From Lentibacillus jeotgali (GTDB lineage Bacteria; Bacillota; Bacilli; Bacillales; Amphibacillaceae), in the NCBI RefSeq assembly GCF_000224785.1, contig NZ_AGAV01000019.1, positions 62,001-126,000 on the forward strand: a stretch of DNA of 64,000 nt, in the 5' to 3' direction. The position numbers were made by a program, and so were the translations under genes. The first letter of the stretch is position 1; each line of letters opens with the position of its first letter. A model generated the notes under the pieces. That model was not told where the DNA came from. It saw nothing but the letters and a program-made list of their open reading frames with translations, and ran no database searches. Of the stretch, positions 17,383 through 26,209 are shown piece by piece.

Positions 17383-17806
17383 ATGAAACAGATACCGGAA
17401 AATGAGATTCGTGCTATTTTACGCGCAGCGGATGATATGATAGCAGGAGGCGGACGTACACCAAAGTTTTGAAGGAATCACGCGAGAAGAAGGTTTTGCA
17501 GCTGGGGCTGGATATTTGCAGGAATGGGAAAAGATTGATTACGAAAAGGTGAGAGCCAGGATTCGGGAAGTCATCCGGAGCTTGGAATCAGATGCTCCCG
17601 ACCAGCAAGTTGTCGCTGACCGGACTGATTCAATCAATGAAGCATTAAAGGGTTTAGAACCGCGTGATATCGATCTGAGATGTATCGAATGCGGTAATTA
17701 TTTCACCTTTACAGTTGGTGAGCAAAGATTTTATCAAAGAATGGGATTTGTTTATCCCAGACGGTGTAAATCTTGCCGGGAACAAAGAGATTTGGAATTT
17801 TTATAA
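17383..17806 (+). pseudogene. RQC-minor-1-like DNA-binding protein, decayed
   Basis: Three pieces of one protein lie in different frames. ATG 17383 encodes MKQIPENEIRAILRAADDMI and then GGGRT before a TGA at 17470. A shifted frame continues with KVLKESREKKVLQLGLD. After a large internal deletion, a third frame (from ~17516) gives EWEKIDYEKVRARIREVIRS and the C-terminal zinc ribbon CIECGNYFTFTVGEQRFYQR with CKSCR. Family members I recall are about 300 residues with this order, so roughly half of the gene, including the middle helical part, is missing. The zinc-ribbon fragment could still be made from a start near 17516, but no ribosome site precedes it. The family name is from memory. Confidence 0.7.
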
Positions 17807-18193
17807 AAGCTTCCGTTCAACCAGCGGGGCTTTTCTTTTTCGCCCGCTTGCTGGCGTTTTCGTTAAATTTTCAATGGTTTGACAACGGTCTCAAAACTTT
17901 GTATTATTATCTTGCATACTTCAATTTGCTTCCCATTTTAAGAGTGCCTCTTTTCACTTCAAGTTAAATCTTCCCAGTTACGCTTTCCGAGGTTTGAAAC
18001 TATAACATTCTGCATTCCATTTTCCTTTTACGCAATCATCTCTGATTGTCTCTCGCACATTTTTTCTTCTAACCAAGATGTTCATGTATCTTCACGAGGG
18101 TGAATATAAACCACTTTATCAATCTGACGTAACCCTACCTATGTATTTTTTTCATTTGAAACATTCAAATATTTTTCAAGGGAGGACGAATTA
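17807..18193. other. Intergenic region with isolated sigma-A promoter
   Basis: A 387-nt T-rich gap. A good promoter lies at 17879-17907. Between it and the 18194 gene are 280 nt without a clear structure. Two plus-strand frames (17773-17967, 18078-18269) have no ribosome sites or protein-like composition. Confidence 0.5.
17879..17907 (+). promoter_or_regulatory. Sigma-A-type promoter
   Basis: TTGACA, 17 bp, TATTAT. If it drives the gene at 18194, the mRNA leader would be about 280 nt long. Confidence 0.5.
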
Positions 18194-18526
18194 TTGGGAC
18201 ACGATATCAGTTCATTCAATAAAGCAGGACAGGAAATTGGCTATGTTCGTTTTACGATGGGAGATATAATCGCCCCGTTGTTTTATGATTTGTTTGACGC
18301 GAATGAGTATTATGCGGGTGTTAGCGGATCAGGCGAAGTGGCAACACTGCCTTTGGTTCAAGTCAAAAACGCCCTGGAAGCTTATGACAAATGGAAAGCT
18401 AAGGATTTCGGCACTAAAGGGAGCAAGGATTTTTTATTGTGGCAGCGATACGAGATTCAGAAGTTTATTGAAACCTGTCTGGAAACGGCCCAAAAAGAGG
18501 GGGCGGTCAAAGTTTATTTTGGTTAG
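18194..18526 (+). CDS. Uncharacterised protein, 110 residues
   Basis: Starts with TTG at 18194 behind a clear GGGAGG at 18179-18184. The product is soluble and acidic, with no signal or membrane segment. It begins MGHDISSFNKAGQEIGYVRF and contains an aromatic-rich central part (LFYDLFDANEYYAGVSGSGE) and a helical C-terminal half (WQRYEIQKFIETCLETAQKE). I do not recognise a named domain. It ends in TAG, after which the same frame stays open for 93 further codons. Confidence 0.6.
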   Translation: MGHDISSFNKAGQEIGYVRFTMGDIIAPLFYDLFDANEYYAGVSGSGEVATLPLVQVKNALEAYDKWKAKDFGTKGSKDFLLWQRYEIQKFIETCLETAQKEGAVKVYFG

Positions 18527-18808
18527 ACGGGCTATGATGATTGCTATTACAAGGAAAAACAGGGTCAAATCAATAGGAAGCTGCTGAGTAGAAGTCGCTA
18601 TAAGAAGGGGATATCATGCATCAGGACGATGGCGAGGGAGTATGTAGCCCAAAACAGGACAAGTGTTGCTCATAATTTGCGTTTTAAAACATCAATTTTG
18701 CCAGCAGCTAAGTTGTCACCAATAGTTACTGAGGCCTTGTTAAAAAGCGGACAGCAACACATACAAAAGGTTGCGACGGTTTTTGGAGATACAAATGATT
18801 GTCATTAA
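18527..18808 (+). other. Open frame in phase behind the 18526 stop (possible decayed extension)
   Basis: Directly after TAG at 18524-18526 the same frame runs without a stop through 93 codons to TAA at 18806. It would read TGYDDCYYKEKQGQINRKLL and later SVAHNLRFKTSILPAAKLSP. An internal ATG at 18629 gives 59 residues without a good ribosome site. I recognise no family. It may be a former C-terminal part, a separate decayed gene, or chance. Confidence 0.3.
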
Positions 18809-18857
18809 AAAATCTCTATTGCACAAACTAATATAAAAACGCAATGGAGGTTTTTTT

Positions 18858-19046
18858 ATGGACAAAAGCAACCAAGCAGATGCAGAGTCAATCAGGGAAC
18901 AGAGCCGCCGTTCAGGAATGTCGTATAATGAGGCTAAAGAATTTATCGCCCGAACGACAGGCGGGCGCGGTACGAATATTTATAGCAACACTAATGCTGA
19001 AGAGGTGAAAAGAAAAAACCAGGAATCGGAAAACAATAAGTCATAG
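18858..19046 (+). CDS. Gamma-type small acid-soluble spore protein (SspE-like)
   Basis: A 62-residue hydrophilic protein rich in Asn, Gln, Ser and Glu. The C-terminal IYSNTNAEEVKRKNQESENN matches the repeated gamma-SASP motif (F/Y-x-x-TNAxxVxxxNxxxExNK). An N-terminal copy (ADAESIREQSRRSG) is more diverged. Gamma SASPs do not bind DNA; they store amino acids for germination in the spore core. GGAGG precedes the ATG. A forespore-type -10 (CAAACTA, 18824-18830) lies upstream, with a poor -35 near 18801. It marks the organism as a spore former. Confidence 0.7.
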   Translation: MDKSNQADAESIREQSRRSGMSYNEAKEFIARTTGGRGTNIYSNTNAEEVKRKNQESENNKS

Positions 19047-19074
19047 AACCGCCTGGATTATTTGGTGAATAGTG

Positions 19075-19345
19075 CGGAGATTTTCAACTTGTGCGGGAAC
19101 AGCACTAATTTGAGCGAGAAGGGGCTTAACTCGTGCGAGAACAGCACTAACTTGAGCAAGAAGGGGCTTAACTTGAGCGAGAAGGGGCTTAACTTGTGTG
19201 GGAACAGCACTAACTTGAGCGAGAAGGACCTTAACTCGTGCGGAAACAGCACTAACTTGAGCGAGAAGGGCCTTAACTTGAGCGGGAACAGCACTAATTT
19301 GAGCGAAAAGGGCCTTAACTTGAGCGGGAACAGCAATAACTTGTG
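19075..19345. repeat. 21-nt tandem repeat island (GAGCGAGAA / GTGCGAGAA type)
   Basis: About twelve contiguous 21-nt units alternate between two forms: AACTTGAGCGAGAAGGGGCTT and AACTCGTGCGAGAACAGCACT (with GTGTGGGAA and GTGCGGAAA variants). Because 21 is a multiple of three, both strands show stop-free frames with heptapeptide repeats. These are not genes. The island lies between the 3' ends of the SASP gene and htpX. Confidence 0.9.
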
Positions 19346-19386
19346 CAGACCTCCACTAGGTTTACTGTATCTTGTACAACTAAATG

Positions 19387-19424
19387 AAAAACGCCATGGA
19401 GCCCAGTTAGGCTGCATGGCGTTT
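19387..19424 (-). terminator. Terminator of htpX
   Basis: AACGCCATG(G)AGCC pairs with GGCT(G)CATGGCGTT, with one mismatch and a 6-nt loop. A run of T follows on the minus strand. Confidence 0.8.
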
Positions 19425-19431
19425 ACCAAAT

Positions 19432-20349
19432 TTAACGTCGCTCCAGTCTGGCAATCCGCTCGTCAATCGGCGGGTGCGATGAAAAAAGCGAAACCATTTT
19501 ACTTTTACCATTGATTTTCATGGTTTGAATGGCTGCGTCGTCAGTGAGATCACTCGTTTGCGCCATCGCTGTCCGGCTTTTCAGCGAGCGGAGCGCATGG
19601 GCCATTTTATCGCGTCCGGCCAGGTCTGCGCCTCCATGGTCTGCCCGGTACTCACGATACCTTGAAAACGCAGCGACAACAATGCTGCCGAGTATCGAAA
19701 AAAGTATTTGGAATATAATGATCGAAGCAAAATGCACAACGGTCTGCAGTTCTTCACGCACAAGACGTGATACAAGAATCGCCGCAATTCTTGATAAAAA
19801 GACAACAAACGTGTTAACGATCCCTTGCAGCAGTGTCATGGTAACCATGTCACCGTTTGCTACGTGGGCAATTTCATGGGCAATAACACCTTCAACGGCA
19901 TCATCATCCATTTCATTCAGTAATCCGCTTGATACAGCGACGAGCGAACGCTTTTTGGTTGGACCTGTCGCGAACGCATTGACTTCACGGGATTGATAGA
20001 TGCCAACTTGCGGCATATGCATCAGACCTGCTGTGCGGGACAGTCGATGTACCTTTTCAACAATAGCACGTTCCTGTGAAGATAATTGCCCATTTGGATC
20101 CAGCATTTTGACTCGCATCATTTTCTTGGCAATGATACGTGACATGCCCAATGAAAGAAATGAGCCGATGAAGCCTACCAGTAAACTGAATATCATTAAT
20201 GAACCATAATTGATACCGGCTAATCCGCTAGCACCATTGATAAATGAGCCGCTGACACCTGTAAATGTCACAATAACGGACCAGACGATAACGATGGTGG
20301 TTAATACAAGAATATTTGTCAGTAAAAAAAGAAATAGCCGTTTAGCCAT
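19432..20349 (-). CDS. htpX: Protease HtpX homologue (membrane M48 metallopeptidase)
   Basis: A 305-residue zinc protease of the membrane that degrades misfolded membrane proteins. Two N-terminal helices (residues ~5-27 and ~40-60) are followed by the catalytic [10 protein letters not shown] and two further hydrophobic segments (~150-170, ~180-210). The third zinc ligand region is [15 protein letters not shown], and the end is [19 protein letters not shown]. The start ATG at 20349 follows GAGGAGG; a frame start at 20364 lies before that site. Divergent from the EamA gene. Confidence 0.93.
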   Translation of the reverse strand: MAKRLFLFLLTNILVLTTIVIVWSVIVTFTGVSGSFINGASGLAGINYGSLMIFSLLVGFIGSFLSLGMSRIIAKKMMRVKMLDPNGQLSSQERAIVEKVHRLSRTAGLMHMPQVGIYQSREVNAFATGPTKKRSLVAVSSGLLNEMDDDAVEGVIAHEIAHVANGDMVTMTLLQGIVNTFVVFLSRIAAILVSRLVREELQTVVHFASIIIFQILFSILGSIVVAAFSRYREYRADHGGADLAGRDKMAHALRSLKSRTAMAQTSDLTDDAAIQTMKINGKSKMVSLFSSHPPIDERIARLERR

Positions 20350-20508
20350 TTGGTTCCTCCTCAAATTTAACTTTACGACATTATTATATCATGATTACAA
20401 TGTGGATGAGAAGCGTAACATAATATTGCAGGCGGGAGGAAAGAAATTTCTTAATAGATTTGATATTATAATAGTTTAAGTCTGCTTGGAAATTGGGTGA
20501 ATTAATTT

Positions 20509-21417
20509 ATGGTCAGGATTTATACGCTTTTATTACTGGTCATGCTGATGTGGGGGCTGAATGTATCGGCAATCAAAGTGCTGGTTGATGCGATCGATCC
20601 GATGCTATTAACCGCCTTTAGGGTAATGACAGCAGGAGTTGCCGTTTTAGTGATTTGTTCTGCGATGGGGATATTCAGGCTGCCGTACAAGCATGAGTGG
20701 CTCATTATTTTTTACATATCGATTTTTAATGTTATTTTGCATCATTCGCTTGTTGCGATTGGTCTGGAGATAACAAGCGGCATTAATGGGTCACTGATAT
20801 TGGGAATGAACCCGCTTATCACGGTGATGATGGCTTTTATTATTTTGCGTCAGCGTATGTCGTGGCTGCGCATTTTTGGATTTGTACTAGGATTTGTCGG
20901 TGTCGTTCTGACGACGATGACCGGGACAGGGGAGCTGACAGGAATATCACTGGGCGATTTTATCGTATTTTTGGGTGTGTTGGTCCAAGGGTTTAGTTTT
21001 GTTTTGATAAGCAAATTGAAACCGACGTTTGACGCAAGGCTCGCTACGGGTTATATGCTTGTGATTGGTGCTGTGTTTATCTTTCTGGCGAGCCAGGCGC
21101 TTGGATCGGGGGTTCAGGAGATTACCAGATTGATTGACTGGCAGCTCGCTTCCGTTTTCTTATTCAGTGCTGTATTGGCGACAGCATTCGGTCACATGAC
21201 GTATAATCATGCGATTAAAAAAGTCGGGCCCGCCGAATCGGCGATTTTCATCAATCTGAATACGCTTTTCGCAGTCACCGGCTCGGCAATCTTTTTAAAT
21301 GAAACAATTACCTTGAATCATGCTGCCGGTTTTTTCCTGATCTTGTGTGGTGTGTTTATGGGAACCGGGGCCCTGGAGCAAGTGATTGGGAAGAGGCGGC
21401 GCAAGGGAGACGTATAG
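20509..21417 (+). CDS. EamA/DMT-family transporter
   Basis: A 302-residue membrane protein with ten predicted helices in two EamA repeats (residues ~5-135 and ~150-290). Typical motifs are MWGLNVSAIKVLV at the N-terminus and GHMTYNHAIKKVGPAESAIF in the second repeat. Such proteins export or import metabolites, often amino acids; the substrate is unknown. Only a weak GGTGA precedes the ATG. A repeat island begins immediately after its stop. Confidence 0.85.
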   Translation: MVRIYTLLLLVMLMWGLNVSAIKVLVDAIDPMLLTAFRVMTAGVAVLVICSAMGIFRLPYKHEWLIIFYISIFNVILHHSLVAIGLEITSGINGSLILGMNPLITVMMAFIILRQRMSWLRIFGFVLGFVGVVLTTMTGTGELTGISLGDFIVFLGVLVQGFSFVLISKLKPTFDARLATGYMLVIGAVFIFLASQALGSGVQEITRLIDWQLASVFLFSAVLATAFGHMTYNHAIKKVGPAESAIFINLNTLFAVTGSAIFLNETITLNHAAGFFLILCGVFMGTGALEQVIGKRRRKGDV

Positions 21418-21419
21418 TT

Positions 21420-21645
21420 ACAGCCTCAAACTTGAGCGGGAGCGGGTCTAACCCGTGCGGTAGCTACTCAAATTTGAGCGGGAGTGCCTCAAACTTGTGC
21501 AAGACCAGTCTCAACTCGTGCGAGAGCGCTCCTAACTCGTGCAAAAGCACCCCTAACTTGTGCGAGAACGTTCCCAACTCGTGCGAGCGTGCCTCTAACT
21601 TGAGCGAGAGCAGCCTCAACTCGTGCAAGACAACCCTCTACTTAC
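21420..21645. repeat. 21-nt tandem repeat island (GAGCGAGAG / GTGCGAGAG type)
   Basis: About ten units such as AACTTGAGCGAGAGCAGCCTC and AACTCGTGCGAGAGCGCTCCT. The period is 21 nt, and the core is shared with the 19.1-kb island although the variable parts differ. It lies between the convergent ends of the EamA and VWA genes and runs up to the VWA stop codon. Confidence 0.88.
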
Positions 21646-23558
21646 AGCATTTTCAACAGCAATCTCTTCAGCAGGGGAGCAAAGTGTTCCGGCAATTCGG
21701 AAACTGTCGGAATCATGATACGCTCTCTACCATAAATGTTGCGCATCAGTTCGTCTTCTTGTTCGCTGATGTGGCCTTCTGCTAGAAACATGCCGATAAC
21801 ATCCATACCTTTTTTGCGGGTCTCGGAAACAGCAAGGGTCGTGTCCACGATGCCATTTTCATTGTAATTCGATGCGGCTGGTTCGCCGTCTGAGAAAACA
21901 AGCAGGAAGCGGTTCTTTTCACTCCGGGCTTCCAATTCCTCGGCTGCGACACGGATGCTGTAACCATCGCGGTTATCTTCCTGGGCTTCCAGCTGCATAA
22001 TCTTCGCGCCGTTGTTCTGATAAAGCGAGTCACGAAAGGAATGAATCACATGAAAATAATTGGGCTGGAACTGATCTTTTACTGCTGTTGCTTCTTCCCA
22101 GAAACCGATGATGGAATGGGGGATTTTCAAATCTTTCAGTACCTCATGGAACAGGACAATTCCTTTTTTGGTTTCTTCCATCTTATTCAGCATGGAGGCT
22201 GAGCAATCGACGAGCAGGGTAAAGGCAGCATCCATTTCCTTTGATTCTTCATCTTTTTTATAGAAAAGCCGTGGAAATTCTTCGGTTGCCGCTGATACCA
22301 GTTTTTTTGACAAACGGCCGGTCGTCAAGTTGCTTCGGGGTGATTGCCGTTTATGCTCTAGCATTTTTTCAATTGTTTTCGAAAGCCGGCGCTGATAAGG
22401 TGCGATTTCGTCGGCATATTGGTGATATAGCTTTACATCTGCATCAGTCGGTGCTTCAGCGTTTTTAATCACCTTAACAGCGTACTGATTTTCCCGGCCA
22501 TAGGCACCGCCGGCAGACTCGGTGTTCTGATTGTCCTGGCGTTTTTCCATGGCTTCCATCTCAGAATAATCATTTTGCTCGCTTTTTCCTGATGCACCCT
22601 GCATGGCGGCCATAGCCTGGTCGCCTTCCTCGGTTTCGCGGGCGCCTTCACCCATCAGGCTTGAGCGTGTACCTTGTTCCAATTCAAACTGCATGAAATT
22701 TTGCTTGCGGTCGGCATTTTCGTTTTCGCCGTGCCAGGTGGAAAATTGCTGTTCGAATGTTTCACTGTCTTCCTCACTGACATCCTCCTCAAGGCTTTCA
22801 TTGGCAAGCGAGTCGGTGCGGGTTAGCTCATCAAAGGCATTTTTTTCTGTATAGCTGGAAAGGTTGGCGATTGGAAGTATGACATATTCATGCACCATGT
22901 CGGTATAATCAGATTCCAGCCGAAAGACGATCTGTTCAGTAATTCGGACTATATCGCTTGTACTGCCGGCGTCAAATAACTGAAAAATCATCGGTTTTAG
23001 TCTCTCCAGCTGTTTAACTTGTCTGTCATTGGCCGCCGGGAATGAAGGATCGGGTGTCTTAGCCTGTGTCAGCAAATAAACAAGACAGTATAATTCATCA
23101 AGGGAGAGACTCCGCGTCACATTTGCCTCCAGCTGCTGGGTAAAATACCGGTTTAAGTAGTCTCTGCGAATCGTAAATAATCCCGCTGTCCCGGGACGCT
23201 GCTTTTTGACGATTTCTTCAAGCCGAATATTTTCAAACAGTGTGAATAGCTGACCGGCAAATTTCGGGAGACCTGATTCGGACATATTTTCCATAAATTG
23301 CTGCATTGTCTGAATATCAGAATGATGCAACGTTCCAACCGTCCGCAACAGGATATCCGTTTTGAGTCCAGCCTCCTTGGCTTTGGCGTTGCCAATCCCC
23401 CAATTGGCACTTGCAGTTAGTTTATATTGTTCATTATCGATCGCTGACCCATAGGCATAGTCAAATTTTAACTCAGGAATCCCTGAGAGCACCGATGCCA
23501 GATCCTGTAACTGCAGGTATAGTCGGGTATCGATATTGGTTTCACGGAATCGAAACAT
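21642..23558 (-). CDS. VWA-domain protein (NorD/YojO-like)
   Basis: A 638-residue soluble protein. The N-terminal half is helical. An acidic, low-complexity region rich in Glu, Gln and Ser occupies ~250-370 (SLEEDVSEEDSETFEQQF). A C-terminal von Willebrand A domain (~440-630) has the MIDAS motif DCSAS near residue 449 and VFSDGEP. MoxR-type AAA+ ATPases and such VWA partners insert or remodel metal cofactors of target enzymes. In denitrifiers the pair is NorQ/NorD, and B. subtilis has yojN/yojO. The start at 23558 follows AGGAG. It sits 50 nt behind its ATPase gene. No nitric-oxide-reductase gene is in the window. Confidence 0.85.
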   Translation of the reverse strand: MFRFRETNIDTRLYLQLQDLASVLSGIPELKFDYAYGSAIDNEQYKLTASANWGIGNAKAKEAGLKTDILLRTVGTLHHSDIQTMQQFMENMSESGLPKFAGQLFTLFENIRLEEIVKKQRPGTAGLFTIRRDYLNRYFTQQLEANVTRSLSLDELYCLVYLLTQAKTPDPSFPAANDRQVKQLERLKPMIFQLFDAGSTSDIVRITEQIVFRLESDYTDMVHEYVILPIANLSSYTEKNAFDELTRTDSLANESLEEDVSEEDSETFEQQFSTWHGENENADRKQNFMQFELEQGTRSSLMGEGARETEEGDQAMAAMQGASGKSEQNDYSEMEAMEKRQDNQNTESAGGAYGRENQYAVKVIKNAEAPTDADVKLYHQYADEIAPYQRRLSKTIEKMLEHKRQSPRSNLTTGRLSKKLVSAATEEFPRLFYKKDEESKEMDAAFTLLVDCSASMLNKMEETKKGIVLFHEVLKDLKIPHSIIGFWEEATAVKDQFQPNYFHVIHSFRDSLYQNNGAKIMQLEAQEDNRDGYSIRVAAEELEARSEKNRFLLVFSDGEPAASNYNENGIVDTTLAVSETRKKGMDVIGMFLAEGHISEQEDELMRNIYGRERIMIPTVSELPEHFAPLLKRLLLKML

Positions 23559-23608
23559 ACAAATTCTCCTATTCGAGGTAGTGTAACACTCTAATACCCA
23601 CCCCAATT

Positions 23609-24490
23609 TTAGCTGAAGAGCGTTTCAGTCATGGTCATGACGAATTCCTTTTCCCGATCTTCGTCTAGTTTATCTGCAATGGCGCGGCGAATAGCCCTTT
23701 TTGGCGGGATCATCGCACTCAGGTCACAAGCATCAATCAATGCGCGGACTGATGCGGCATCTTCTGCCAGCTTGCCCTGGGCTACCGCCTGAATCAGATC
23801 TTCGGAAAGCTGTACGAACAAGTCAATTGTCCGTCCATCCTCCAGACGGCTGGTGTTCTGAATCAGTTCTTTCAGTTGCTTACCTTGCAAATAAGGAATA
23901 TCAATAACGACGAATCGGTTTTTCAGGGCTTCATTGAGCGGGACCGTCCCGACATAGCCTTCATTGATCGCGGCAACGACACCAAAACCATCTTTGGCAG
24001 TAATAATTTCCTCGGTGAACGGGTTAGTGATGGTGCGCCGGTAGTCCAGAACGCCATTAATGAGCGGCAACGTCTCTGGCTTAGCCATGTTAATTTCATC
24101 GATATATAGAAATGTTCCGTTCTTCATCGCATTCGTAACAGGACCGGGCACAAAGTCAATGATTTGTCTGTTGTCTTCATAGTCGAGCGTTTTAAACCCC
24201 ATCAGGCTTTCCGCGTCTAAGTCGACCGAGCAATTGACATTGAACATTGGCTGATTAAACAAATTGGACAACGTCTCGGCAAATCGTGTTTTACCTGAAC
24301 CGGTCGGGCCTTTCAGCAGCACATTTTTTCCCATGCTTAAGGCCGTGATGGCATCTGTCAAAAGATTCTCTTCAGGCGGCACGTATCCGCCTTCACGGAT
24401 GAGGTCGCTGAATTCATTGTTTTGATAGGTATTTCGATTATCATCTATTAAATGTCTGATTGGCTCAGGCAGCTGGTTATATTGTGTCAT
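23609..24490 (-). CDS. MoxR-type AAA+ ATPase (NorQ/YojN-like)
   Basis: A 293-residue ATPase. Walker A GPTGSGKT lies at ~59-66, Walker B FLYIDEINMA at ~125-134, and sensor/arginine elements follow in LNEALKNRFVVIDIPYL. The C-terminus forms the small lid domain (IPPKRAIRRAIADKL). It is read with the VWA gene as a two-gene unit, and a ribosome site AGGAAAGGAG precedes the ATG. The complex would remodel a client protein; the client is not identifiable here. Hmp, 7 kb away, needs no such chaperone as far as is known. Confidence 0.88.
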   Translation of the reverse strand: MTQYNQLPEPIRHLIDDNRNTYQNNEFSDLIREGGYVPPEENLLTDAITALSMGKNVLLKGPTGSGKTRFAETLSNLFNQPMFNVNCSVDLDAESLMGFKTLDYEDNRQIIDFVPGPVTNAMKNGTFLYIDEINMAKPETLPLINGVLDYRRTITNPFTEEIITAKDGFGVVAAINEGYVGTVPLNEALKNRFVVIDIPYLQGKQLKELIQNTSRLEDGRTIDLFVQLSEDLIQAVAQGKLAEDAASVRALIDACDLSAMIPPKRAIRRAIADKLDEDREKEFVMTMTETLFS

Positions 24491-24539
24491 GGCTGAACTC
24501 CTTTCCTAATTTATTGTAACCTTTGTGATGCGGGGAAGA

Positions 24540-24715
24540 AAGCTTCACGCATGGGAAGGACTCGCGCAGCAAACGAGGAATTTCGAGCGGCGCGGTCTTG
24601 ACATCGCGCAACAAACATGAAATATCGTGCGACAAGCCACTATTTCGCGCAACACAGATCTAATTTCGCGCGACAGCTGCATCATATCGCGCGACACCCA
24701 ATACTGGAAAGTGTT
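24540..24715. repeat. GCGCGA-core 21-nt repeat island
   Basis: Successive cores TCGCGCAAC, TCGTGCGAC, TCGCGCAAC, TCGCGCGAC and TCGCGCGAC start 21 nt apart, with variable 12-14-nt remainders. The island lies upstream of the AAA+ gene and 3' of nhaC, both on the minus strand. Confidence 0.8.
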
Positions 24716-24748
24716 ATACCTAAAATTACCATCCAATTCGCCGAACAA

Positions 24749-24784
24749 AAAAGCACCCCGCTTTATTAAATGGGGTGCTTTTCG
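24749..24784 (-). terminator. Terminator of nhaC
   Basis: AAAAGCACCCC pairs with GGGGTGCTTTT around a 12-nt loop; the T-run lies on the minus strand. Confidence 0.85.
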
Positions 24785-26209
24785 CTATGTTGTCTGTGTG
24801 CCTTCCGAATCCTGCGCAGTATACCAAATGAATTTATTCGTATAGCCGTAAATGATCACAAGGACGATTGCGGCAAAATTCAGCCACAGAAACGGCACAT
24901 ATTGCAGGACTGGAACCCCGAACATTGCGGCCATGAATATGCCGTTATCAGACCATGGGACCATCCCTGATGTTAATGTGCCGCCCACTTCCGTATTCCG
25001 AGAAAGAATACGCCGGTCAACGTTCAGACGGTCATAGTTCTTCTCCATAATTTTTGGCGTTAAGATTAACGAAACATACATGGCACAGCCAAACACATTG
25101 GATAAAAATCCGGTCAAAAGCGTTGAAACCGATAGACGGCCAGTATTCTTAATGAATTTTGTAAACGAATCAACAAGAACCTGCAGTGCGCCGATGTAAT
25201 TCAATAAACCGCCAAACCCAAGTCCGAGGATGATGACCATCACCGACCCGACCATGCTCGTAATGCCGCCGCGGTTCAACAGTTCATCCATAAATTCATT
25301 GCCGGATTGCAGACTGAATCCGTCATAGGCGGTGCCTAAAGCCGAAACGAAATCCATGTTCTGGAATATCGACGCCCAAACGGCGCCGAGTAAAGCACCG
25401 AATGCAATCGTCGGAAAAGCGGGTTTTTTCATGGCTAATAAAACGATGACGATAGCAGCAGGGAGCAGCATGATCCAGCTGACATTAAATTCGTTGCCGA
25501 TCGCTGTCATAATCGAATTCACTCTGCTTAAGTCCACGTTATCGGCTGTATACGTAAAACCTACAATTGTAAAAGCGGTGCCGCTGATAATGAGTGCCGG
25601 CACACTGACATAGAGCAGTGATTTGATGTGTTCAACAATGTTAACCTTCGTAATCGAAGCAGTCAGGACGGTGCTGTCGGACAACGGTGACAGCTTATCG
25701 CCAAAGTAGGCACCTGAAAGAACAGCCCCCACAACCATCGGGAGCGGCATGCCCAATCCTTCTCCGACACCAACCATGGCGATCCCCGCTGTTCCGGCGG
25801 TTCCCCAGGATGTTCCTGTTGCCAGTGATGTTATGGCACAAAGGATGACAGTGGCTAATAAGAATATGCTTGGATGAATAAATTCCAGACCAAAATAAAT
25901 AATGCTCGGTACAATACCGCCTGCGATCCAGGTGCCGATGAGTGCCCCGACAGCGATTAAAATTAATACGGCTTCCAATCCATTGAAGATGCCGTTTTTC
26001 AGCGCTTCCTGTAAATCATCGTACTTATATCCCAGCCTCAGCCCCAGCAAAATGACCAAAAATAATGCGATAAATAATGCCAATTGAATGGACAAATTAA
26101 AAATACCGGTGAATGAAAAGGCGATTGCCAGGAATAAAACAAGTAAAATGAGCACCTCTAAAATGGTTGGATTTCGACCGCTATTTTCAAGGTCATGATT
26201 CATTATCAT
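24785..26209 (-). CDS. nhaC: Na+/H+ antiporter, NhaC family
   Basis: A 474-residue membrane protein with about 11-12 helices. NhaC landmarks include ATGTSWGTAGTAGIAMVGVG, GAVLSGAYFGDKLSPLSDST and LTGFLSNVFGCAMYVSLILTP. It extrudes Na+ in exchange for protons, useful in saline or alkaline habitats. GAGGAG precedes the ATG at 26209 by 4 nt; ATG 26203 (MNHDLE) is an alternative. Not in an obvious operon. Confidence 0.9.
   Translation of the reverse strand: MIMNHDLENSGRNPTILEVLILLVLFLAIAFSFTGIFNLSIQLALFIALFLVILLGLRLGYKYDDLQEALKNGIFNGLEAVLILIAVGALIGTWIAGGIVPSIIYFGLEFIHPSIFLLATVILCAITSLATGTSWGTAGTAGIAMVGVGEGLGMPLPMVVGAVLSGAYFGDKLSPLSDSTVLTASITKVNIVEHIKSLLYVSVPALIISGTAFTIVGFTYTADNVDLSRVNSIMTAIGNEFNVSWIMLLPAAIVIVLLAMKKPAFPTIAFGALLGAVWASIFQNMDFVSALGTAYDGFSLQSGNEFMDELLNRGGITSMVGSVMVIILGLGFGGLLNYIGALQVLVDSFTKFIKNTGRLSVSTLLTGFLSNVFGCAMYVSLILTPKIMEKNYDRLNVDRRILSRNTEVGGTLTSGMVPWSDNGIFMAAMFGVPVLQYVPFLWLNFAAIVLVIIYGYTNKFIWYTAQDSEGTQTT

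Noticed and set aside
17773-18269. Two plus-strand frames of 63-64 codons
   Set aside because: They have no ribosome sites, are of low-complexity composition, and the second overlaps the better-supported gene at 18194.
19058-19514. Open frames of 123 and 150 codons on both strands over the 19.1-kb repeats
   Set aside because: They result from a 21-nt repeat (a multiple of three) that contains no stop in these frames. There is no ribosome site and both strands are equally open.
21345-21785. 146-codon plus-strand frame across the 21.5-kb repeats
   Set aside because: It starts inside the EamA gene, runs through the repeats and ends inside the VWA gene on the other strand, so it is a repeat by-product.
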